Below are positions 1 through 6,850 of a stretch of DNA of 9,459 nt, piece after piece. Location: assembly GCA_964468655.1 (NCBI GenBank), contig CAYXUG010000067.1, positions 1-9,459 on the forward strand. Reading direction: 5' to 3'. Each line of letters opens with the position of its first letter. The first letter of the stretch is position 1. The notes under the pieces were generated by a model. The model saw only the letters and a program-made list of their open reading frames with translations. It was not told the DNA's origin and did not search any database. A program made the position numbers and the translations under genes. This stretch comes from CAYXUG01 sp964468655. GTDB taxonomy: Bacteria; Fidelibacterota; Marinisomatia; Marinisomatales; CAYXUG01.

Positions 1-10
1 TTCCAGCATA

Positions 11-33
11 ACCAAGTGAATTTAACACTTGGT
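11..33. repeat. Palindrome ACCAAGTG-7 nt-CACTTGGT
   Basis: Perfect 8-bp arms ACCAAGTG (11-18) and CACTTGGT (26-33) flank AATTTAA. No gene covers it and no T-tract follows directly on either strand, so it is not a classical terminator. It lies about 75 nt downstream of a promoter-like pair directed out of the left edge, so it could be an operator or leader hairpin for a gene outside the window. Its half-site matches the inverted repeat at 9387-9417. Confidence 0.6.
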
Positions 34-114
34 CCGAAAAATGACTAATCACCAAAAAAAATACCAATGATTTATCAAATGAACGGTTTGAATTTAACCT
101 CGAAACGTGCGATT

Positions 115-143
115 AATATATTATTAAGATGATCTATATTCAA
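115..143 (-). promoter_or_regulatory. Putative promoter reading out of the left edge
   Basis: Minus-strand TTGAAT (143-138), a 17-nt spacer and TATATT (120-115) form a sigma70-like pair (4/6 and 5/6 matches), the same -10 as the promoter at the right end. It lies directly after the last gene of the run and points to whatever is encoded beyond position 1. The surroundings are very AT-rich, which lowers confidence. Confidence 0.3.
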
Positions 144-152
144 AAAGAATAT
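136..152 (-). terminator. Weak hairpin after the last gene
   Basis: Arms ATATTC (136-141) and GAATAT (147-152) with a 5-nt loop lie 12 nt past the stop codon of the 372-residue protein. The stem is short, AT-rich and not followed by a U-tract, so termination here is only a possibility. It overlaps the promoter-like -35 box. Confidence 0.2.
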
Positions 153-164
153 CATTAATATTAT

Positions 165-1283
165 TTAATTTGGTTGAAAAAGTGTATCGGGGAGTGTTTC
201 TATTGTATGCTGTGGAAATGATTCATAAACATTTAAAATTCTAAAATCAGTTAAACTATAATTGAAATTGTTGTATTGTCCATCAAAAGTAATAATGAGT
301 TCAATGTTAATAAATAAAACTTTTGAAACTTTTGTGGGAAATAACAAGGTGGAAAAAAAATGTGTTAGACGATAATTCAATTCTGTTTCTAAGGTACTTG
401 GATCAGTTTCAATATTGGATCGCACATCCCTTACTCTACCGATAGGATCTATGACACATTGGATTATTCCTTCTCCCGAGTAGGATGCATCATCACTCAT
501 TACTTCACCTATTATTTTATTTATGTACTTTTGATTTTGGTGGATGACTTTTTTAATATGAATTAATGACCAGTTTGAATAGTAGTCTAATTTATTGTTT
601 GCCATAAACTCCACATATCCCTCAACAGTATTTACGGCATCTGATCTGGCTTTGTCCATGTTTAGTTGATAATCGTTAATTATTAGTGATTTTTGAATGT
701 TTTCTCTCATTTGTTCAATTCTTAGTCTGTCTGCTTTAACTAATTCGTCATTCTCGATTGCTTCCACTATCTCTTTTATATCTTCTCTGTTTCCTGCTGC
801 ATAATCCCAGTGATCAAAACCGTGGGCACCAAATTCATTCAGGACTGGTTTATATATAAACTGTTGGAATGAATAACTCAAATCATTGCTTGGGACCTGT
901 TTCGTCAGTTCGGTGCTGAATATGGCAATCTCCATTGAACGGTTGTAAATCCAATTTTCAGAATAAATAAATACCTTTATTCTGTCGTCCACTTTTATGT
1001 ACAAAAACACTTCTGCCCTCCTAAGTCCCTTTCTTATTGTTCGAATATTTGTTAACAACTGGTGATCCTCATAATCTAGAATAGCTATTTCATATCCAAT
1101 ATTTTGAAGTATTTCAGAACAGATTGGTATGACTTCATTTTGCGGAATGGAGTAATTGAAAAATCTTACCATGGGTGGAGGACTCGGGCAAGCAGAAAAA
1201 CGGAAAGCTGTCAAAAAACAAAGGGAGAAACAAGATAAAGTAAACAAAAAGTGTTTACTTTTTCTTCCATTAATAACTTTCAA
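165..1283 (-). CDS. Unidentified probable lipoprotein with TonB/AgmX-like C-terminus
   Basis: A protein of 372 residues. The N-terminus has a basic region (KVINGRKSKH), a hydrophobic core at 11-27 and a lipobox-like 'FSAC' with C32 as candidate lipidation site, followed by a proline-rich 'CPSPPP'. R28 just before the lipobox is unusual, so lipidation is uncertain. Residues about 55-125 are mixed alpha/beta, and about 168-255 are helical and charged. Residues about 270-333 ('GEGIIQCVIDPIGRVRDVRS ... LNYRLTHFFSTLLFP ... INIELIITF') match the layout of TonB C-terminal / AgmX-type domains: strand, 'G.V' turn, strand, helix, 'fP', strand. This is pattern-based. The TTG start overlaps the upstream gene by 14 nt. 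It is chosen because it supplies the only signal sequence; the next in-frame ATG (codon 38) would lose it. A 9-bp stem lies over codons 8-16. It is the last gene of the run. Confidence 0.75.
   Translation of the reverse strand: MKVINGRKSKHFLFTLSCFSLCFLTAFRFSACPSPPPMVRFFNYSIPQNEVIPICSEILQNIGYEIAILDYEDHQLLTNIRTIRKGLRRAEVFLYIKVDDRIKVFIYSENWIYNRSMEIAIFSTELTKQVPSNDLSYSFQQFIYKPVLNEFGAHGFDHWDYAAGNREDIKEIVEAIENDELVKADRLRIEQMRENIQKSLIINDYQLNMDKARSDAVNTVEGYVEFMANNKLDYYSNWSLIHIKKVIHQNQKYINKIIGEVMSDDASYSGEGIIQCVIDPIGRVRDVRSNIETDPSTLETELNYRLTHFFSTLLFPTKVSKVLFINIELIITFDGQYNNFNYSLTDFRILNVYESFPQHTIETLPDTLFQPN
1237..1261. repeat. 9-bp-arm stem-loop over the start of the last gene
   Basis: AAAGTAAAC (1237-1245) and GTTTACTTT (1253-1261) are perfect inverted copies around a 7-nt loop. 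On the coding (minus) strand the stem covers codons 8-16 of the 372-residue protein, about 22 nt after its TTG start, where an RNA hairpin could affect initiation. It is AT-rich, so stability is modest. Confidence 0.45.
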
Positions 1284-2103
1284 GTATCTCTTTTTCAGAT
1301 ATTTCCTCTAAAGAATCTTGGGTTGCATATCCAAAATAATTGGAATTGTAATAGTACAAAATCAATGATGAATTCAAATCTTCAAAAACAGGTACATCCA
1401 GTTGGGATACCTGGACTTGAGCATCAAGCAGCAATTCTACATTCAACGAATCTACAATCCAGGATGATCTGAAATATGATTGAGAAATTAGGGGGAATTT
1501 TGAGAGGATATACTCCAAGTCGGTACCCAGTTCATTTCGCGTTGTCCGTTTTGGTTGCACATTATATTTTTTTATGACAATATTTTCTATCCTGATGAAA
1601 TTGCCAATCAATTCATCCATTGCCACGGAATTTAAAATGTACATGATTTTCACCTTCCAAAAACCAAGATCAGAAAAATAGTAGGTAAACCGCACAGAAT
1701 CCGGACCCATTTTTCCATAAACATTAACCATTTTTCCGTTACCTGCAAATTTTGAAGAATCTAATTCAAGTAATTGAATCATTTCGTCAGTTGTTATTCC
1801 CCAATTCAATCCCTGAAAAACTTTAACCTGTATTTCTTCCTCAACAGCAGTTGTATCTTCATTTGTAGTGGTATCAATAATTGCAGAGGGTTCTGACTCC
1901 ATTTCAGGTAATGTGTCAGTTTCCATTTCTTCGTTCACAATTAAAGTTGTATCAATATTATCTTCAACTGATGTTACGATTGAGGTATCTATATCATCTA
2001 AGTCAAAATCATCTTCAATAACAATTCTGGTAGTATCTCCATCCTGAAACGATGTAAAAATAAACGATGCAGCAATTACTCCAATAGCAAGTGATTTTTT
2101 CAT
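1270..2103 (-). CDS. Unidentified exported protein with acidic linker
   Basis: I do not recognise a named family. The 277-residue protein has a signal peptide at 1-20 (MKKSLAIGVI..., cleavage near TSFQ). A low-complexity Asp/Glu/Thr-rich stretch follows at about 21-93 ('DTT', 'DDFDLDDIDT', 'TDTLPEMESEPS'), probably a flexible linker. A folded region spans about 94-277 and begins 'VFQGLNWGITTDEMIQLL'. That opening resembles the 'F.GL.WG.s.eev' pattern at the start of many small exported domains in which the protein chain begins with a conserved Trp-Gly; the following strands ('VRFTYYFSDLGFWKVKIMY') fit a beta-rich fold. No lipobox cysteine is present, so it is expected to be free in the periplasm or secreted. 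The start is ATG, overlapping the dehydrogenase stop as ATGA; its end overlaps the next gene by 14 nt. Its co-translation with a metabolic enzyme gives no clear functional hint. Confidence 0.8.
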   Translation of the reverse strand: MKKSLAIGVIAASFIFTSFQDGDTTRIVIEDDFDLDDIDTSIVTSVEDNIDTTLIVNEEMETDTLPEMESEPSAIIDTTTNEDTTAVEEEIQVKVFQGLNWGITTDEMIQLLELDSSKFAGNGKMVNVYGKMGPDSVRFTYYFSDLGFWKVKIMYILNSVAMDELIGNFIRIENIVIKKYNVQPKRTTRNELGTDLEYILSKFPLISQSYFRSSWIVDSLNVELLLDAQVQVSQLDVPVFEDLNSSLILYYYNSNYFGYATQDSLEEISEKEILESY

Positions 2104-3626
2104 ACTGTTTTCCTCTGTTTTGAAAATTCATCCATAATAGACTCGACTTGTTTTTCTGTCATAGCATTTGAACCAAAAAGATGTTTCCTTTGTGTTGAAT
2201 CCAAATCGTCATATTGGGAGTATCTTCCTTTACGTTTGAAAGACTCACCATTTATTCTATCGCGTCCCAATCCGGAGTGAAGCGGTTTTGTTTCCCAGAC
2301 CAGCCGTTTGATGTTTATGAGATGCATTGGAGAAATATTGTCTCCCGTAATTGATCCTCCCCAACTTCCTGAACCTAATGTCATTGCCGGGACTAAGTCC
2401 GTTGAATATCCTACACTTCCATGAGGAGCGGGTGTATTGACGCAAACTCTTAACGCAGTTACTTTTTCACTGAATCGTCTAACAATGTCTTTATTGTTTG
2501 AATGAATGACAGCCGTATGCCCGACGCCATGGAAAAGAGTAATTTTGCGGGAGACTTCAATTCCGCAGTTTGCATCATCAACCACATAATAACCCAAAAC
2601 AGGCGATAGCTTTTCACGGGAGAATGGAAATTCCTTCCCCACTCCACCCAATTCAACGAGAAGAACTCGAATAGTCTGATTAACCGTAAATCCAGCAATC
2701 TCTGCTATTTTTTGTGGTGTCTGGCCAACTACACTCGTATTTAATTGACCTTTCTCATTAAACATAAGTTTCTGAAGTTTTTCCATCTCATCGCTATTAA
2801 TCCAATAAACCGGCTCATTTTTCAGTGCATCCCGGACTTTTTTATCAATTGTTTTCTCAACAACCATTGTTTGTTCGGAGGAGCAGATCAAACCATTATC
2901 GAATGATTTCCCGGCAATAATATCCCGAACTGCCTTTTTCACATTAGCTGATTTTTCAATAAACGCAGGTACATTCCCCGGTCCAACGCCATAGGCAGGT
3001 TTGCCTGAACTGTGTGCTGCTATTACAATGGCTCTTCCACCGGTTGATAAAATCACATTTACAAACTTATGCTGCATGAGCCGCTGTGCTGCTTCAACTG
3101 ACGGTTCAGTGATACATCCAATAATGCCAGGAGGAGCCCCTGCTTTAAGGGCTGCATTCTTCATAATTTCAGCAGCAGCACAGGTACATCTTGCCGCTCT
3201 CGGATGGGGACTCAAGATGATTGCATTTCCAGATTTCAATGCGATGATGATTTTATACATTGCCGTGGATGTGGGATTGGTCGTAGGAATAATTCCTGCT
3301 ACAATTCCCATGGGTTCGGCGAATTCAGTCACTTTCTTCCGGCGATCTTCTTTGATGACACCAACAGTCTTCATTTTTTTGATGATATCCCACAAATCCC
3401 TCGTACTGAATTCATTCTTTGTAATTTTATCCTCAAAACGTCCCATACCAGTATCTTCCACTGCAAGTTTTGCAAGTTCAACAGATTTTCTATAGCCTGT
3501 ATCTGCCATTGCCTTGCAGATTTCATCAATCTTTTTCTGGGAAAAGGTACTGAATTTTTTCTGTGCTTCTGAAGCAGCCTGACAGAGATCTCTGATTTGC
3601 TGAGAAGTTATGAGATCTTTATCCAT
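2100..3626 (-). CDS. CoA-acylating aldehyde dehydrogenase (EutE/PduP/AdhE-N type)
   Basis: Aldehyde dehydrogenase fold of 508 residues, most like the enzymes that convert an aldehyde plus CoA and NAD+ to acyl-CoA, reversibly. Catalytic C248 lies in 'FDNGLICSSEQ' (242-252), the signature of the acylating branch. Cofactor-site motifs are 'IPTTNPTSTAMYK' (113-125), 'STGG' (194-197) and 'YGVGPGNVPAFIE' (212-224). The C-terminal 'GSGSWGGSITGDN' and 'HLINIKRLVWE' also fit this branch, as does 'FHGVGHTAVIHS'. The substrate (acetaldehyde, longer aldehydes or sulfoacetaldehyde) cannot be decided from sequence. There is no alcohol dehydrogenase domain as in full AdhE, and no microcompartment shell gene nearby. 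The C-terminal 22 residues form a predicted amphipathic helix after a short GSN linker. It is cytosolic. The start is ATG 4 nt after the MgtC-like stop; the stop overlaps the next ATG by 4 nt. Confidence 0.9.
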   Translation of the reverse strand: MDKDLITSQQIRDLCQAASEAQKKFSTFSQKKIDEICKAMADTGYRKSVELAKLAVEDTGMGRFEDKITKNEFSTRDLWDIIKKMKTVGVIKEDRRKKVTEFAEPMGIVAGIIPTTNPTSTAMYKIIIALKSGNAIILSPHPRAARCTCAAAEIMKNAALKAGAPPGIIGCITEPSVEAAQRLMQHKFVNVILSTGGRAIVIAAHSSGKPAYGVGPGNVPAFIEKSANVKKAVRDIIAGKSFDNGLICSSEQTMVVEKTIDKKVRDALKNEPVYWINSDEMEKLQKLMFNEKGQLNTSVVGQTPQKIAEIAGFTVNQTIRVLLVELGGVGKEFPFSREKLSPVLGYYVVDDANCGIEVSRKITLFHGVGHTAVIHSNNKDIVRRFSEKVTALRVCVNTPAPHGSVGYSTDLVPAMTLGSGSWGGSITGDNISPMHLINIKRLVWETKPLHSGLGRDRINGESFKRKGRYSQYDDLDSTQRKHLFGSNAMTEKQVESIMDEFSKQRKTV

Positions 3627-3630
3627 TCAA

Positions 3631-4035
3631 TTATGGATTCCTGTCCTGGCTTAAAATAAACGGAAGATAATTAATCACAAAAAAACCAAGTGCTGTAATG
3701 ATGGCAGCTTGTATAAATAATCCTGCTCCAACGGCTATGCCAATTACTGCTGACAACCAGAATGGTGAAATTTTCTGCATAGCTTTTATCCAGCTTTCGT
3801 TCTTCTGGAATTCGCTGTATGAAATAATACCAATTGCAATAAGCAATCCGGCAACAATAAAACCTCCTGAATCAAACCTGTCTGCTATTGTAACGATAGT
3901 AGTTGATACAATGGAAATCATACAAAAAAGTCCAATTTTATCCCGGAGAATGGGGGATTTTTCATTCATAAAAAGTGGGATAACCAATCCGGCCGCTATG
4001 ATTACTTTAATTGCAAATCCAATGGCGCTAAACAT
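3631..4035 (-). CDS. Small MgtC/SapB-like membrane protein
   Basis: A protein of 134 residues, almost entirely hydrophobic, with about four to five membrane segments (roughly 3-21, 34-51, 57-73 and 91-127). I see a resemblance to the membrane domain of the MgtC/SapB family in the C-terminal half: 'SPFWLSAVIGIAVGAGLF' (90-107) lines up with the family's 'ATLWvtAAIGlavGaGly' stretch, and 'GGFIVAGLLIAIGII' (57-71) with its 'VsGIGFLGAGvI'. The family's usual glutamate-arginine and 'GLRTH' motifs are replaced by 'NEKSPILRDKIGLF', so function may have shifted and the assignment is by pattern only. MgtC proteins are inner-membrane factors linked to Mg2+ stress and regulation of ATP synthase. The ATG is preceded by a near-perfect Shine-Dalgarno, AAGGAGGT at 4046-4039, by far the best in the window. 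It ends 4 nt before the aldehyde dehydrogenase gene. Confidence is high that it is a gene, moderate for the family. Confidence 0.7.
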   Translation of the reverse strand: MFSAIGFAIKVIIAAGLVIPLFMNEKSPILRDKIGLFCMISIVSTTIVTIADRFDSGGFIVAGLLIAIGIISYSEFQKNESWIKAMQKISPFWLSAVIGIAVGAGLFIQAAIITALGFFVINYLPFILSQDRNP

Positions 4036-4142
4036 TTGACCTCCTTAAACAATTTGAAATTGATAATTTTACTGACAGTGCTAAACTGATTTTACACGAT
4101 GAATGATGAATAGTCAATGGAATTATCAATTCCGCCATTTTA
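4036..4142. other. Intergenic region lepB to MgtC-like gene with inverted repeats
   Basis: The 107-nt gap has the strong Shine-Dalgarno AAGGAGGT (4046-4039) at one end. It also holds an exact 11-nt inverted repeat: AATTGATAATT (4058-4068) and AATTATCAATT (4121-4131). The second copy is itself the centre of a palindrome, GGAATT-3 nt-AATTCC (4119-4133), lying 9 nt past the lepB stop. That hairpin could weakly end lepB transcription; no T-tract follows. I find no convincing promoter. Confidence 0.4.
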
Positions 4143-5345
4143 TCAATTAATGATATTTCCTATCCTGTTAAATCGCGGAAGACCAGACTTAAAATTCCAT
4201 GACATCCATGTAATGACGGCTTCCCCCAATAGAAGACTATGGGGTACAAATCCCCAATATCTCGAGTCAGCGCTGTCATCGCGATTATCGCCCATCATCC
4301 AGTAATAATCCTGTTCAACCATATACGATATCAATTCTTCAAATGGAACACCATCCAGATACAACAGATGAACAATTTGATCAGGTAACTTAAAACTCCA
4401 AATGTTCACCAACCACCCGTTCGGATTGCTATGGCTGTAATATTTCATCCGCAGTTCCTTTACTTTTCTTGTTGTGGCAAAATCATCTGATCTGCTTCCG
4501 ATTCCTGATAAATACCGCCTGTAAATATCGTTGGGATCATTCATTGTAAATGTCAGGTCTTTATTTTTAATCTCATGACGAAGAGTCACTTCATGGCCGT
4601 CCATCAGCATTAATGGAATCAAGTATTCCCATTCCGTAGTATCGGATATGAAAATTTCATCTCCTTTTTTGGGAATACGAATCTGTTTCATATAATCCCT
4701 GTTTCCAGAATTAGAGAGAAATATCCCCTGTTGTACAAAGTTTTCATCCAATATTCTTCGATCTACAAATTTCCCATTTTCCGGAAGTATAAACTCCTCA
4801 CCACCAACAAACAGTTTTTTATTTGAGATATTTATTGTCTGCCCTGCTACCGCAACAAGCCGTTTTACATATTTCTGGAAAGAATCTCTTGGATAGTTAA
4901 AAATAGCAACATCTCTCTGTTGAGGCACTTTGTAAGCAGGAAATCTCATCCACGGAACTTCAAATCCAATTTCTGTGTAGGGAATTCCGATCCAGTTGGG
5001 CGTTCTCATTCCATAAACGAACTTGTTACCGAACAGGAAATCCCCGGTCAAAATGGTATTTTCCATGGAACCGGTGGGAACAACATACGCTTCCACAACA
5101 GTTGCACGCAGTGAAAGAGCAATCAGAAATACTGTACCTAATGATGGCTCTCTAAAACCAAAAATACCCAAAATAATCCCGGCTAAAAAACTACCAGATG
5201 TCTGAAAGAAAAAGAAGCCAAGTCCCATGCCAATACCCGCGCAAACAATACCCCCAAATATCCGGTATTTAATATTTAAGGAAGGAGCATTTGATCCTTT
5301 TCCTTTCGGTTCTGCAAATAGAAAATCTTTTATTTTCGAGTTCAT
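4143..5345 (-). CDS. lepB: Signal peptidase I
   Basis: Membrane-bound serine protease that removes signal peptides from Sec-exported proteins; 400 residues. Hydrophobic segments at about 28-47 and 52-88 anchor it. The S26 motifs are intact: nucleophile S93 in 'VVPTGSMENTILTGD', general base K161 in 'YVKRLVAVAGQ', and box E 'GDNRDDSADSRYWGFVP' at 352-368. Between the lysine motif and box E lies an insertion of about 190 residues (170-350), making it longer than E. coli LepB (324 residues); enlarged periplasmic domains are common in Bacteroidota-like LepB. The start is ATG, with AGGA about 10 nt upstream; an ATG 5 nt further upstream is out of frame and stops at once. It is separated from both neighbours by about 110 nt and may have its own promoter. 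It would process the signal peptides of the other exported proteins here. Confidence 0.95.
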   Translation of the reverse strand: MNSKIKDFLFAEPKGKGSNAPSLNIKYRIFGGIVCAGIGMGLGFFFFQTSGSFLAGIILGIFGFREPSLGTVFLIALSLRATVVEAYVVPTGSMENTILTGDFLFGNKFVYGMRTPNWIGIPYTEIGFEVPWMRFPAYKVPQQRDVAIFNYPRDSFQKYVKRLVAVAGQTINISNKKLFVGGEEFILPENGKFVDRRILDENFVQQGIFLSNSGNRDYMKQIRIPKKGDEIFISDTTEWEYLIPLMLMDGHEVTLRHEIKNKDLTFTMNDPNDIYRRYLSGIGSRSDDFATTRKVKELRMKYYSHSNPNGWLVNIWSFKLPDQIVHLLYLDGVPFEELISYMVEQDYYWMMGDNRDDSADSRYWGFVPHSLLLGEAVITWMSWNFKSGLPRFNRIGNIIN

Positions 5346-5456
5346 TTCATTCTTCCTGAGTAAAACAGGGTTCTAATTTAACAGTCTTACCAGTAACAGC
5401 CAAACGGGTTTATTCAAAGTAGAAATAATGAGCAGAACAAAACTGATTCTAATTCT
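5346..5456. other. Intergenic region rnhB-yraN to lepB
   Basis: A 111-nt gap with no reading frame. The lepB ribosome site (AGGA about 10 nt before the ATG) is at its right end in transcription order. A poor -35/-10 pair (TTGGCT, 17 nt, TAAATT) can be drawn on the minus strand, but it matches consensus at only 4/6 each. No hairpin terminator is evident, so read-through from the upstream genes is plausible. Confidence 0.4.
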
Positions 5457-6386
5457 TCAATTCAGGCAATCTTTGTAGTGCCGGAGTTTTGGTTTTCCAT
5501 ACCCGAATAATACTGTGATAATATCAAACCGGTAATCTGTTTCCTGTTCATGGGAAGCGATATAAATATCAAATGCATTGGAAAGTTTTTCCAACTTCGA
5601 TTCATCTATCTTATCCTCCGGTTCCCCAAGAGTAGTCTGTGTAGCAGATTTTACTTCAACAAAAACAGTGGTCATGGCATTAATTGCCACAACGTCTATT
5701 TCACCATAGGGAGCTGCATTAAAATTCATTTTTTGGATGGAATATCCCTGATGAACAAGGTACCGGGCAGCCAACTGCTCCCCCCATTTTCCTAATAACC
5801 GGTTTTCTTTTAAATGATTTAGTGATGGTAAATTATCCTTTACAGGTGAAAATGATTTTCTGTGGATTGAACACGCTTTCAATTCACTAATTATTTTCAT
5901 GTGCTGAGGAGTGCCGTACCCCTTATGTTTTTCAAAACCATAATCCGGGAAAACATTAGCATAGTTTTTCATGATATGATCCCGTGTGACTTTTGCAATG
6001 ATAGAAGCTGCGCTGATCAAAGGTACTGTTTCATCACCACCAATAATACCTTTATTCGGCACTACCTGATCAGGGAGACCGTATCCATCAATCAAAACTT
6101 CATCAGGTCTTGGGTTGAGCTGACTGATGGCTTTTCTCATTGCCCGGCGAGTTGCCTGTAAAATATTGGTACGGTCGATTTCATCTTCATGAACAATGCC
6201 AATTCCGATTGAAGTTGCTTTATCCTTTATTTCACCAAACAGTTTTTCACGCTTTAATTCAGAAAGTTTCTTTGAATCCTTCAGTCCCTCAATTCCATGG
6301 TCATCAGGAAGTATAATTGCTGATGCTACAACTGGACCCGCAAGAGGACCCCGCCCGGCTTCATCTACCCCTGCTATGTGTCTCAT
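5457..6386 (-). CDS. rnhB: Ribonuclease HII fused to YraN-family nuclease domain
   Basis: Fusion of 309 residues. Residues 1 to about 190 are RNase HII, which cuts the RNA strand of RNA-DNA hybrids and misincorporated ribonucleotides. The catalytic acidic set is complete: D8 and E9 in 'GVDEAGRG', D100 in 'VLIDGYGLP' and D118 in 'GGDETVPLISAASIIAK'; 'DSKKL' and 'HKGYGTPQHM' are also present. Residues about 196-309 are a YraN/UPF0102 domain: 'LGKWGEQLAARYL' (E203), 'GEID' (D231), 'FVEVKS' (E244, K246) and 'YRFDII', an intact PD-(D/E)XK nuclease-like core. The domains meet without a stop or frameshift across about 6 residues. Free-standing rnhB and yraN are often neighbours in bacteria, and each is normally about 200 and 120 residues, so the fusion joins two near-complete proteins. 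The ATG start overlaps the upstream PEBP stop (ATGA). The protein is cytosolic and its partner substrates are unknown. Confidence 0.95.
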   Translation of the reverse strand: MRHIAGVDEAGRGPLAGPVVASAIILPDDHGIEGLKDSKKLSELKREKLFGEIKDKATSIGIGIVHEDEIDRTNILQATRRAMRKAISQLNPRPDEVLIDGYGLPDQVVPNKGIIGGDETVPLISAASIIAKVTRDHIMKNYANVFPDYGFEKHKGYGTPQHMKIISELKACSIHRKSFSPVKDNLPSLNHLKENRLLGKWGEQLAARYLVHQGYSIQKMNFNAAPYGEIDVVAINAMTTVFVEVKSATQTTLGEPEDKIDESKLEKLSNAFDIYIASHEQETDYRFDIITVLFGYGKPKLRHYKDCLN

Positions 6387-6850
6387 TTTCGTTCATATTT
6401 CCCCATGAGTTTAGTCTTCCCAAGAATATGACCATCCATAGCACGTTTCAATTCCCACCATTGTGAAGAGGATTTTAGACTTAGTTCAGGTAAATCCAGA
6501 GCAAACAGGGTAAATATATATCTGTGAGGACCGTGACCCGGCGGTGGGCATGGACCGTTATAGCCAATCCTTCCCCAACTGTTCATTCCCTGTGTCATGG
6601 ATTTCTGATCAGATGATGGAATGTTTTTATTGAAATTTAATGTACCGGCTGGAATATTCCAGCAGATCCAGTGTACCCAGGTTCCAACCGGAGCGTCCGG
6701 ATCGACACAGGTCAGTACAAAGCTTTTTGTCCCTTCCGGTTTCTTTAGCCACTTCAAGGGTGGGGATATATCTTTACCTTCACAAGTAAATAGACTGGGA
6801 ATAATATGAGAATTTTTAAATTCAGAAGATGATATTGTAAATTTTGCCAT
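6383..6850 (-). CDS. Alternative internal start of the PEBP gene (cytosolic form)
   Basis: ATG at 6850-6848 begins 'MAKFTISSSEF' in the same frame as the signal-peptide form. It is preceded by AAAGGAG (6866-6860) with a 9-nt gap, a much better ribosome site than anything before the TTG at 6934. The product of 155 residues would match the usual length of cytosolic YbhB/YbcL proteins and keep every PEBP motif. Whether one or both forms are made cannot be told from sequence. This is an alternative reading of the gene above, not an additional locus. Confidence 0.45.
   Translation of the reverse strand: MAKFTISSSEFKNSHIIPSLFTCEGKDISPPLKWLKKPEGTKSFVLTCVDPDAPVGTWVHWICWNIPAGTLNFNKNIPSSDQKSMTQGMNSWGRIGYNGPCPPPGHGPHRYIFTLFALDLPELSLKSSSQWWELKRAMDGHILGKTKLMGKYERK

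Larger units (their letters stand above)
1..164. other. Left-edge intergenic region without a gene
   Basis: This stretch is strongly AT-rich and has no credible reading frame. It contains, from left to right, the ACCAAGTG palindrome (11-33), an A-run (53-61), the promoter-like pair (143-115) and a weak hairpin (136-152). It probably holds the 3' end of the gene run and the leader of the next gene outside the window. Confidence 0.6.

Noticed and set aside
1237..1265. Stem-loop plus T-rich tail on the plus strand as a terminator
   Set aside because: There is no plus-strand gene upstream of it, and on the minus strand it is inside coding sequence.
2257..2698. Minus-strand open frames of 62 and 79 codons inside the dehydrogenase
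   Set aside because: They are out-of-frame readings of the same gene; the main frame is continuous and conserved, so they are not evidence of a frameshift.
3001..3495. Plus-strand open frame of 164 codons
   Set aside because: It lies wholly inside the aldehyde dehydrogenase on the other strand, whose catalytic motifs are unmistakable; the translation has no family features.
3698..4039. Plus-strand open frame of 113 codons opposite the MgtC-like gene
   Set aside because: It mirrors the hydrophobic codons of the minus-strand membrane protein, which has the strong AAGGAGGT site; the antisense frame has none.
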